From NCBI GenBank assembly GCA_038049695.1, contig CP142453.1:3874501-3938500 (forward strand): a stretch of DNA of 64,000 nucleotides, read 5' to 3'. Shown piece by piece: positions 44,715-56,408 of the stretch; the stretch's first letter is position 1; each line of letters starts with the position of its first letter. The stretch is from Cinnamomum chago. Its lineage: Eukaryota > Streptophyta > Magnoliopsida > Laurales > Lauraceae. The position numbers and the translations under genes are program-made. The notes beneath the pieces are model-generated. The model saw only the letters and a program-made list of their open reading frames with translations, ran no database searches and was not told the DNA's origin.

Positions 44715-47233
44715 TTATATATAATATGAAGCAAAGTGGATTTGATTTCCAATTTCGCTGTCAATTTTAGATTTGATTTTGAAACTTGACCCGTGTATTT
44801 TTAATCTGATTTGTGCCAAGACTCGAACTCAGGACAATATGAATTTCAAAGGAACGACCCTACCACTACACCACAAAGCATCTTTTTTTTAATAGTTATA
44901 AATAAAATTAGTTAATGAGAAAAGGAACCGGCTCCACTTTGGAATATTGATTGTAAGTTAGAATTTATCTACGAGGTATTTATAAAAATAACTATATTTG
45001 TATTTATAAAAATAACTATATTTTTAGAATATTGACCCCTATAAATACTGTTGTTATTATTTTCATACTTATGCATTGTACTTTAAACATATATTATCAA
45101 ACTTTTGAAATAACTATTTTATATGATTTCCTATATAGTCATTAATTTTTTAGGACAACCATTTTACAATAAAACTAAACTCAAATGAATATATAATATA
45201 TAAAATTGATCGAAAAAAATAATAAGTTTCATAATTAATAAGAAAATGATAATATTATTGAAAAAAAAAAACTCGTGACAACAGCGTGAAGCTTAAGAGG
45301 AGGCAGGAAACTTTCCATGTAATTGATGTGCTACCATGCACGCTTGTCGAGGGAGAAAGGGTGGAGTTTGATTTTTGTCCTTTTTTGTGTGTGTGATTTT
45401 AACTTTTATAAATCGTGATGTAAATGGAGTGAAACACTACGATAGACCCCATCTATTAAAAATCACAATTATTGAGGCAAACATCCTTACTATTTACGGG
45501 ATACCTCAAATTCTCACCGTAAATTGATTCTCTAATAAAAAAATACAAAATACTGAAGTTTTCCAATTAAAGTTTTTTTCCTTTGATTTGGAATCTCCAT
45601 CATGCATTTTGTCTATTAAGAAACTCTCAATATCATCCTATTTCTATTAAAGCAATAGCATTTGAGTGTTAATGGGTCACAGTGTCTATAAGTGCCACTA
45701 ATCTAAGGAATTTCAAGTATTTTTTGTTTCTTTTGATTATATGATTTTTTTTATTTTTTTTAGAATGTGAAATGCCGATTTCTGGGTTGTCTGCTTTATT
45801 TAATCCTTAGTCTTTTTTATTTAATTCAATCTCGATTCTGGGTTGTCTACTTTCTTTTTTATATATTGATTTTGATTGTACATTTTTTTAAATGCGGAAC
45901 TAATATAAAAGGAATCTCCAATAATATTGGTCCATCTAAATAATGAATTAAGCTCATTCTTATTTTTATCATAATTTTCTACTTTCTCCAATATAATTAT
46001 ATTTCTCTATGTCAACAAGAGAACTTTCATTTTTTTCATTTATTTACTTTTAAGTTCATTGTATTTTTTTAGAGCAACTTCAATAATTTTTTTTGTTTCT
46101 TTGTGTCTCTTTTTAGTACTGTCTCATGTCTCATTTGCATGCATAATTTAGATTAGTGTTCAACCCATTTTAAAATATGAACATCTTGAGACAATTGGTG
46201 CAATTACTAAACATTTAAATTTGAGAGGTAAACCTTTTTTAGTTCATTTACTTTTGAGTTCATCATATTTTATTTGAGCAATTTTAGTTATGTCATTTTA
46301 ATATGATTTATACAAAATAATCATCATTTTAAAATTTCTATAGATTTGCAATATTTTTATGGTTTTCATAGATTGTGAGTTTCTTTTTTTTCCCTTTTTG
46401 TTTCAACTTTTGGGTATTGGGTTCTCCTTGGTTTTTTTTTTCCTTTTAAATCACTTTCTATCATGGGATTTTCTATGAATTCTAATTTATCTGTTTTATT
46501 TTTAAAATTTTTTAATGCTTATCATTACGAGTTAATTATTTATTTTACTTCCATCGGGTTCTTTAAGTTCTCTTTGTGAAATCTTTTTATAGATTTTTCT
46601 TATTTCTTTTGTGGCTTCAAATTTTCATTTTTGAGTATTAGATTATCATAAGTTAGTTTGGTTCTTCTAAATTTCTTTTATCATTGTATTATCTATGAAT
46701 ATTTATATATATATATATATATATATTTTTAGCCTTTTTAATAAAAAATGTTTTATTTTATTTTTTATTTCTTTTATTATAATTTCTCAATTGTGATTGG
46801 TTTTAGTTTTTTTTTTCATGAATTTGTGGATTTTTTTGTCTTTGCCCTTCTGTGCTCCATTTTTGAGGTTTTTTTTTTCCTCATGAGTGTTTGATTCTTT
46901 TAAATTGCTTATGTTATTGAGTTGATTATGGATTTTCATTTCTATGTGTCTTTTAAATTTCATTGGATTTTATTCATAGTTTATATTGGTTGTTTGTTTT
47001 TATTTTTTTTAGTTTTCTTGATAATTAATCTTCAATTTTCATGGGCTTGTGTGTTTTTTTTTATAAATTATATGGTATTCGGTATTAAATTCTTATGGAC
47101 TTCTTTTTTTTTTCCTCTCTCTCAAACTAAAACCTTTTGCATTTAATTTTAAAGAAATTGATCATAATTTTATTTTTTAAATTTTAATATTATGATTATA
47201 TTGTCCGTGCTAAGCACGGGCGTATTTTTCTAG
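44715..47233 (+). mobile_element. Helitron, non-autonomous (2.5 kb)
   Basis: The 3' end has a hairpin CCGTGC-TAA-GCACGG (47205-47219), a spacer of about 10 bp and TTTTCTAG followed by host T. Copy A (3904-3906) gives the uninterrupted host sequence GGACAATTTTAAAA, so the insertion lies precisely between A and T without target duplication, as expected of Helitrons. The 5' end reads TTATATATAATATG, with TT instead of the usual TC. The interior is very AT-rich (T-runs, a TA microsatellite near 46708-46727) and encodes no RepHel protein. Confidence 0.85.
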
Positions 47234-48352
47234 TTTTAAAATTATTTGAATTAAGTTATTTGAGAGTGGTTGACTTGAGCATTACATGAATCATAGAAAT
47301 TAGTAATGTATGATGCCCAATATGGCATGGATACGATAGGATACGAAAGGGACACACCATAGACAAGTCTGGGACATGAATTTTACACATAAAAAGGGAA
47401 GTATTGGATATGATATGACACGATACATGTTGCCTGTGTTGAAGTATCCATGCATCATACATAGTAATAGCGGTAGCAGGCTAGCAACAACAACGACAAA
47501 TATCAACAATGGAGGTATAACCCACTCCATAATGCTATGGATGGGGTCCTTTTTAGCAAATAATGGCTAAATGGAGATCTAATTAACAATTAAAAAAATT
47601 GGAGGTATTTTCATTGTATCTTTAAATGCCCTGATATATCTTTTTTCAGCAATGTGTGAAAAGTGGGGTTTTCATTAGAAGTGATAATGGATATCATTAG
47701 TTTTATGGTGTAAAGATCATATGCATTTGGCACTGAATTTATAAATTTTGGAAAAATTACATAAATTCCTATGTCTCTATTATGAGACTTACATGACAAT
47801 CTAAACATGAAAATAAAAGGGCTATAGGGAAATTCATCATGCCTTGCCCTTTCGCGACCACTAGGGATTTCAAAGAAAGCTGGCTCCAGCTGGGACACCG
47901 CGACCCCACATCTTATGTGCAATCCGAGCCCACAGTTAATTACAAATAATACCATTATATAAATGCAATTGCACTCCAGTCCTAGGAATAAATTACAATG
48001 AAGACCCTAAACTTCTCAATTACCACAAGTAGGCTCCTCTATCATTATCCATTGATCAATTGGAATAAATCTTTCTTGAACTATAGCCCGATTAATTGCC
48101 CAAGCAAAAATAAGTTTCTCTTTTCTTCTTCTACAGTACACATCTTCAATTCTGTGCATATCCTTTGTGACGTTGATTTTTATGAAGTGACCTTGCCTTT
48201 ACTTTGACAGGGAAAACTGATACATTTTAACCTTGCTGGATCATAATTTTTTTTTCCATTCGTGCATGGTTGCTTGGATTATATAATGGATTTGAGCAGT
48301 AAAAAGCACATGAAAACTTCCAGGATTATAATGACATCTTGTTTGTTAACAG

Positions 48353-48427
48353 GCATCTTTGAAGACAGAACGGGAGAAGAAAAGGGAAAATTATTTTCCA
48401 ATGAGGAAGTACGCTGTCAAGGTGTAG
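48353..48427 (+). pseudogene. Orphan terminal exon, copy B of the one at 5836
   Basis: Preceded by the acceptor TTTGTTAACAG. It reads ASLKTEREKKRENYFPMRK then YAVKV and a stop. The parallel survival of the frame in both copies is modest evidence that the parent was coding; neither copy has upstream exons. Confidence 0.35.
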
Positions 48428-49499
48428 GGTAACAGTGTTAGATATAGGCCAGTTTGTTGTTCTGTTTGAAAATGGATCTTGTCATCTCTTTTGAATCCAC
48501 ATTTGTCCAAATGCTGTGTCTTTAATGAATCCTTCTCTACTATTTGTTACTTGAATCAAGTTTTGTGGAAGATTAATAAGCTTGTCTGACTGAAAGTTGT
48601 GAGATATCTGACTGTTCCATCAGTTGTGCCGTACTGAACATTCCCTGGTCCAAAAAGTAGCAGCTCAATTCATCAGTCCCGCTAGTAGAGCTGCTAATTT
48701 GAATTAAATATACTCGTGAACATAACCTGTTGGTAACTGTCTCACTGAGTAATTAGATGATATCCATTCTAATCATGCTGGTTAAGAAAATGAGTCTGAT
48801 TGCAGGACTAAAAATATGTTAATGTTAATTTGCTGGAACAGATCCTTTTAAAGTCTTCTCCAAATCAGAGCCCCCAAATCTCTGCTGGGGACTTCCAGTG
48901 GAAAATGTGGCAAATCTTATCGTTTCTTTTTTTTTTTTCAGCTCCTTGGTAAGAAAATTTGAAGGAAAAGCTTGACAAAATAAATGTAAATTGTAGTTAG
49001 TTTCATTTTAAAGGCTTATTAAGTCTTAATTTTTTCCACATTGATTTAAACATTATCCTTTGACCTTTTTTCATTTTTCTTAAAGAAGTATTACATGCTA
49101 ATTTAAAATTTCTTATTATGTAATTATGTTGTCATGCTAATGTCATGATTTGATGGAAATGAAACATAGGTTGGATCAAGGTTGATTGAACCTTAGGTTT
49201 TTATTTTTCCCCTTAAAACATTACTTAGAAGTGCCTGGTTTAAAATTTTCTATTTTTTAGTGTTTTTGATGCCTTTTTCTTAGAACATATTTTTACGAAG
49301 GACGATCCAAAAGTCATTTGTAAAGATTAAATGTAAAACATCTTGCAGTAGGCGGATAACTAAAAAGGAACGAGGATGGGAAATGGATAACTAAGGTGAT
49401 GGCTTGTTATTCATTTTTCATCTTTTCTATTCTATTTTCATAAAATGAAATGCTTTTTTTATGCTCATTTATAAAAATTGACTTATGATATTTATTTTT

Positions 49500-49894
49500 A
49501 GAGGAATTTACAGGACAAATCCCCGTCGGACCCCATATGTCCTTTCCTACCAAGACCCCGTATCACATTGGACACGGGAGGGGTCCTCATGTGGACTTTT
49601 TCTTCTTTTTCTTGTTTTTTTTTTTTTTGCGATATGGTCGATATCGACCATTATGTTTGTCAGATTTTCATCAATATGTAACTGTCTTATTTGTTGAATA
49701 CAACAAAATAGTCGATATCGATTATATCGCAAAATAACAAGAAAAAAGATAAATCTGAGTTTTTCTCTCTTGGAGGAGGGAGGATCGCCTCAACATGCCC
49801 ATCTTCGTCTCTCTCTCTATTCAAGATCTCATCCCACAAACAAAACAAGCACAATCTCTCTCTCTCTCTCTCTCTCTCAAACTGTCTAATAGAG
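49500..49894. mobile_element. Truncated family-1 MULE, copy B of 6985-8415
   Basis: The left terminal repeat is intact (GAGGAATTTACAGGAC), with a perfect GGTCGATATCGACC at 49636-49649 and a degenerate copy at 49710. The leader-like CT tract follows, then an abrupt join to sequence matching the flank (TTGGACCTTATAG). The captured fragment and right terminus are deleted. Confidence 0.8.
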
Positions 49895-52494
49895 GTTGGA
49901 CCTTATAGTATGGGCATTCTATTGATTGCAATAGAACTAAGTTAATAAGTATACTCGTTTCAAACTCCTCTCCATTTCCATCAACAAATTAGCCCTTTTC
50001 ATTTTTTGCCTTCAACACGTAAAAAATCAAAGAAAACACAAATTTGTGACACATGCAAATATGAAAATCAAATCATGTGCCCAATATTTGTATGCATTTT
50101 TTTTGGTGTAGTTTGACAGAAACAAACTTGGATATTTTTGAATAGTGAATTTGAGTATCAGATTTGATTTGGGGTTTAAGCTGTATAAACTACATACAAA
50201 TGGCCAAAAAGTAAAAAGAGAGGTTATTGTTTCACTCAAAAGGGTGAAAGTTAATGTTCTAAAAAACTTGAAAGACTCAAATTTAGATTTGCAGCATCAA
50301 TTGAAATAGAAACTACAACTCAATTTATGGATTTTGATTTATATGGTCTGGTTTTGTTTGCATTGAAATTCAATTCAAAAGCTGCAATATTTGATGTGTC
50401 ATACTAAAGGTTGGACCTTATGGAACATACCACATAATGGGGCCCATTTTATGAACCGTTCAAAAGGACAGTACATACAAACCACACCCCCACTCCTCCA
50501 AATAGTCATCGATCCTATGAATTTGCACATACCCGAATAAACTAGACCATTGGATTGATGGTCTTTTTTTTTTATTGCTTTACATAAAAACCATGGATGA
50601 AGATGTTGGTGGTATTACATTGATTTCAAATTCAAAATCAATATTGGGCCCACTTCGACCTTCCCTATCCCATGATTTGTGGGGCCGTAAGCGGGCCCTA
50701 TTAGGTAGTATCTACCGTAAGATAGTAAGGACCGTCCTCATAGGACCCTTACTCTATATATGACAAATCTTCCTATGCAATCACTTCTAATGTATTATAG
50801 TGAGAACTTCTAGCGGGCACACCTAATGATCCATTTGAACCTTCACACACACTCACACAAGAACTCCCATGATAGTTATGAGATTCTCGGGTTTGCACCC
50901 GCTGAATGAACTAGACCGTTGGATCGAAGGTCAATATTTTCTTTCGATATAAAGAAGTTAAATGTGTGGGTCATGGATCATGGGGGATAGAGACATGAGA
51001 TTGACACCATTTTTTATATTGGGGTCCATCATGAGTGGGTCTTTATTTATGTAGAGAAATGTTTTCCAACTACCAACAGCACATGCAATCTAGCATTGCA
51101 AGGCCCACCTCTAATCACGGGATGCCCTTTCGCACTTTCATCACCGATGATTCGATGATCCAGCACCAGGCCCAATTTCACACTCACAAACATATGTCCA
51201 CCGTTAAATTGAATCTTAAATATTATTAATGGAATCCATGGACAAAAGACAACCAAATTTAAAGGCTATGAAATGAAGGGCTAGGATGATGATTTGAAAT
51301 GGCATATTCTTTTTTGTTGGCCGTTATTGAAGAGACCTTTCCATGTAGCTCAAGGTTGGAAAACTTGTGACTCAGACTCGACTTATCCAATGCAAAAAAA
51401 TTGACTCGGATAGAGTCAATGCGGAGACCTGGGAGAGTCATTTTTTAAAAATGATCTTAAAAATATTTAAAAATGAATCCATTACTTCTAAAATAGAGGA
51501 ATTTACGGGGAAAAACTCCATAGGACGCCATACGTCTGGTGAGGACTTAGTAGGACGTTGGACACGAGAGGGATCCTTTGGCCTCAATTTGTCTTTTTTA
51601 TTTTTTTGGGAGTTTTACCAAAAAAGTGTCCTTAAACATGTATTACATTGATTTAATCACAAATACACTAAAATACATATTTTGGTGTTCATTCAGTGAT
51701 TTCTAATGGTATTACCCCTACTTGTTTCGGACGACATCGTTTTAATCCCAACCCTAAATAAACCCATCAAACGAAATCGTCCTCATCTCCTCCCCAAAAT
51801 TATTCCTCTCCCGCCATTTTCTCTCTTCCTTCTCTCCCTGTGGTTGCCTACCCTCTCTTTGCTCCAGCTCTCTCGTTCCCTCTTCCTCTCCGCTCGCTGC
51901 TATCTCGTTCCCTTTCCCTGACGTCCCGGCTCCTGCTCATTCCCTCCGCTCCCTGCTCACTAAGTGACTCCGACCAGATATTCTGGTGGAACTCCCCACG
52001 ACTGCTCCAATGTGGGTATGTGGCCGTAAAGAACCCGTTCAATTGTCTGGATTCTCCTTCCCCCTCTTTCTCTGTGTTTCACATGGAGGCTGAATTTTTT
52101 CTTTTGTTTTTATATTGCAGATACAAAGGTTGATATCTGTAAAGTGGATCCTGACAAGCCTGGATTTTTCTACTGGAGGAAAGTAGAAAGCCTCCTTCAG
52201 TTTGGTAATTTTTTCTTTTGTAAAGCCTCCTTCAGTTTGGTAATTTTTTCTTTTGTATTCCCCTTGTCTTTAGATGTGCAATGCCTCTAGTTTTCAATAG
52301 ATTTTACCGGGCGTCGCTGGATTTCTAGAGTTTTTCTTGTGGCATTATTATGGGTTTGGTTCGATTGTCACAAGTATTCAATGGAAGATTATAATATCTG
52401 GAAACTGTGTGGTGTCTACAAATTTGGGTTTTTTCTTGTTGCTTGTAGTAATGGCTAAAGCCCAAGTAATTTTCAATAAATCTTTCAACAAAAC

Positions 52495-53445
52495 ATTACA
52501 CATAATCCAGTCCTCAGACCTACCTCCTTCAGTCCAATTAGATGCCTGATCACGACCAGAAGGCTGAGATTTGCTCCAGCTATCTGTTTGACCATGGCCA
52601 GCAGATCCCTTATTCCAAACCCCCTGCATTCCCATATTTTGACTTATCCTGACCCTCAGACCAGCCTCCACTCTCACCTTCTGCTTTGCTCCATCCACCT
52701 ACTTGATTTCCCCAACCCACTTCTTGTTTATCCTTCTGTCCACTTGCATCATCCCAAACCCCGTTTGAATTCCATATGCATCTGTCGTATTGTTCCAATA
52801 ATATGCTTCGTTTTTATCAGGTCCTTTATTCCTAGTACCAAAGGCATTATCCAATACATCCAATTAGTCCTGACTGACTTTTTTGCTTTGGTGCTCCACC
52901 ACTTTGCCCCAATAAGTTATTACATTTTCAGGGCCACCTTTCCCTTGGTTCCAATTGCTTTGATGGCCATCAACGACCCCTTTGCCTTTATCTTGGTCTC
53001 TTTCTCCTGTGCCCATCAAATTAATATTTTGGCTATTGCAAGCATTCTTTCCACACACCTCCATTGTTCCCATCTTCCAAAGTCTTTTCTAATTTTTTCC
53101 ATTAATATGCTTGATCAATACTTGCATTTATTTTCTCCCAACCACTCATCCCATTAGTAGGATGATCTCCCTGAGTTTCACTTCTGAGTTTATCTTTGCC
53201 CCTTTCACTTGCAGCTTCCCAAGCACTAACTTGATCTCCAAGTTGGACCCTTGGTTTCTTCTAGCCATCAGATTAATTTATAACCAATGTCAGTTTTCAT
53301 TGTAGCCCTATCCTGACCATGTGCAATTTGTTCAGAAGAAGATTCATCTCCATTGCTTCCATCTGTTTCTTTAGGCCATTACACCTTCTGACCTCCATTC
53401 GAGGGAGTTTCTTTCCCCCAACTGTCTGCAATTATGTTACCAGTG
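52495..53445 (-). pseudogene. Captured WG/GW-repeat (AGO-hook) fragment resembling KTF1/SPT5L
   Basis: Minus-strand translation, across frames, gives a run of Trp-Gly/Gly-Trp spaced repeats: DSWGKETPSNGGQK, GMSGWEKINAS, HQSNWNQGKGGPENV, GWGNQVGGWSKAEGESGGW, SEGQDKSKYGNAGG, WNKGSAGHGQTDSWSKSQPS, and ASNWTEGGRSEDW. This composition (W with G, S, K, N, Q, D) is typical of the C-terminal AGO4-binding region of KTF1/SPT5L, and similar to the NRPE1 tail. At least one single-base shift (near 52620) and several stops break it. No KOW or NGN domain is seen. The plus-strand 189-codon frame here is its antisense shadow. Host KTF1 works in RNA-directed DNA methylation. Confidence 0.6.
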
Positions 53446-53521
53446 TGCCATGGATCGACTGGCGCATCTTTACTTAATTTTCATTAAAGAAGAGAGAGTG
53501 GACAGGAGCCCATCTGCGTGC

Positions 53522-53535
<14 letters not shown>

Positions 53536-53600
<65 letters not shown>
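53536..53600. repeat. (GA)n microsatellite
   Basis: About 32 GA units, preceded by a GT run (53521-53535), in the interior of the family-2 MULE. Confidence 0.97.
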
Positions 53601-53603
<3 letters not shown>

Positions 53604-56408
53604 AATTGAATCCCATTGTTTAGTCACATATATGAGTTTCTTTGAGTGTGATGGTCAGGTGATTCTTATGTTTGTTCTTATATGATTCATTCTTATATTC
53701 ATTTTTTATATGATTCTTATGGAATTGCCATGTAAATAAGCCATGCATGGCTATGGTCCTTTTCTTTTCTTTTCTTTTTTTTATGTTTTTTTTGTCAAGT
53801 TGCCCATCTACATATAATTGTTGTTTACGTGAGTTGTTTTGGAGCATGATTCTTATGTGAGCTTTTAATACTTGGGTAATGTTTAGTAGCCATGGTTTTT
53901 GTTTTGTTATGTTTTCTTTTTTGGGATTTTTTATTGGAAGTGTCCCATCTACATATAACCGTTGTATATGTGGGATTATCTGAGCATGATTCTTACGTGA
54001 GCTTTTAATAGTTGGGTAATGCTTAGTCTTTTATTCAAAGTCAAGTCCCTAATAACACACCTCTTTGATGGGTCAGAACTTGATAAACAGTGTCATACAA
54101 GATCTCAATGACATGTTACTGAGGAAAGTACTAGACTATAGTTTTTTTTCCACAATTTGTTTTTTTTTTTTCAATGAGAGTTCATTGAATTGCATTTTAT
54201 CAAGGGCAATAAATTGGGGAGTTAAAAGATAAGATTCACCAACACCTTCAATTATAGTGTAATCAAACATAGTAAATGATATCCACATCGACCCCGCTAT
54301 TAAAACAGGGAGTAGTAAAGTAAGATATCTATACACTACCATAGTGATTGTTGCATTACCTTGACAGCTCGAGCTCTATTAAATAAGGGGTTAATGTTAG
54401 GTTTACACTTGAAGCCCAAACCTAGCTTGCTAGGGCTAGGTAAGGTCCTAGGCCCTTTGGCCCTTCCATGGATTTGGCCCATTCATTCCCAGCAAGGTTG
54501 GCCTAGTCCCTCCCCCCTTTCTAACTCGCCCCCTCTTCGGGCTTGTTTGCCAAGTCTACTAATAGAGTCAATTAAGATAAAGCCCCCATTTCTCAAATGG
54601 ATGGCACTTGAAAAAGGTGCTTTAATTCAATAATTCCCACCGTATTTTCCAAAAAATATATAAAAACCAACATTATTTGTCGAATAAAAGACAAAACAAC
54701 TCCACAGTGAATAACAAAAGTCCTAAATATTCCGTAATAAACAACTAAAAATAAAATACCATAATAACCGACTTATATTTTATTCTTTATTCAAATTAAT
54801 CTTTACTTCACTCAACTCCATTTCTAATTCTCACAGACAGCCGCCACAAGTTTTGAGTGAAATGTGTCTGACTTTGACACACGAATTTTAAGTAAAATGT
54901 CTTACCAATGGTCACAGAATTTGAGGTGTCTGCAACCTAAAACCATACTTTCTTGTCTTGTCAAGGACTAATGAGCTCATGAAAGATATGGAGTTAATCG
55001 CATTCGGTTTTCCGAAATTTTTATGTATGAAAGTAGAATTGTTTTACGGGAGTCAATTACTAACTTACAGTACACATAGTTTATGCATACCATTATAGAC
55101 CTATTGCCTATTTGTTGTTGGAGATGCAAAAGGAATGAAGAATCTAACCGCCAGCATAATGATATCGTTATCACGATACTTTGAAAAAATGATGTTGAAA
55201 TGATGTTGTTAAATCTTTATCACTGTTTATGCATCTCAGTACAATGTGGGTCATTATTTACTAGTTTAATATAAAAATAAATTAGTACACAATAAATGGT
55301 GATAACGATATCATTGTCATTTCAAATACAAAACTAAGTGAATTTTACCAAAAAAAATTGTCCCTAAACATCACTTCCTAGGGATTAAGTTTCCGTCAAA
55401 GTCAATTGTCTTTGAAGCGTGATCTTCCTATAGCCTTTGTCCGATCATCATTTCACATTTTGTAATCCATGTAGCTAGCTTTTTGTTCTTAATAGATATT
55501 ACAGCACGTACGACACGTCAATCATCTGATGACAGACAAAAAAAAAGAAAAGAAGAGGGCTTTCATGAATAATATGAACATTAAAATTATAATGGCAAAT
55601 CTAGTTTGAATTCTTACAACTAAGATTATGAATCTTCCTACTTGAAATATATCCGGTGGTAGGTTCATCGTTGTATGCTGGCCAGGTGAAGCCAGCTTGG
55701 AGCATCTTTCAATTGCCCCATCTTTGCTATGTTCTCTTTTCACAGACTCATTGTGATGGACTCCGCCTCTCAAGTTTCAAGTAGGGATTGCTGAATGGGA
55801 TGGCTTCCAAAAACAGCAAAGGCTCTATCTAGATTTACAGGTGAACAGATTTAGATCTGTCACCTGTGATAACGGGGCAGAACATATCATGATGGAGACT
55901 AAATCTATTGTGCATCGTATTGAAGATGTGTCCAAAGACTGATGGTAGTTTTGATCATAAGAACCCATACATGTAATCTCACATAATCATATACCTGTAG
56001 TAGCAGACATTAGAGGATGACCAAGCATAAAAAAAAGCCAAAAAAAAAAAAAAACCATGGAGGTTAATAATCATGAATTAGTGGATAAAAAGAAAAGATT
56101 TGTTACAACATGGACAGAGACAATGGTTTTTCATTAATGGAGAGATATAACAAAAGACCCATACGGATGGGGCCAGTATACACCCAAATTTACATATTAA
56201 CATATGCAGACTAGGCTATTGGTTTGCGACTATACATCGATATATGCAAACGTCATGATCTCCCACAAATATCGAGAGGTACATCCAAGATTTATACAAA
56301 AATATGCTCCTCCACTAAGTACGAGTATCTACACCAATTCCTATATTTGACAAAAGATATGTACATTTTGAAGATATGTCTATTCCAAAAAAATGAGGGA
56401 AATATGAC
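53601..56408. other. Interior of the 10.5-kb MULE without a recognised gene
   Basis: Mostly AT-rich. About 55140-55450 carries two TAACGATATCGTTA-type motifs and a block (AGCGTGATCTTCCTATAG, CCTTTGTCCGATCATCATTT) that matches 32150-32230 in inverted orientation. A poly-A-like run near 54160 follows a minus-strand stretch ending in an A tract and might be an old retroposed end. Confidence 0.4.

Noticed and set aside
52588..53157. 189-codon plus-strand open frame
   Set aside because: It is antisense to the WG-repeat fragment, which reads better on the minus strand. Its Leu/Ser/His-rich product shows no domain.
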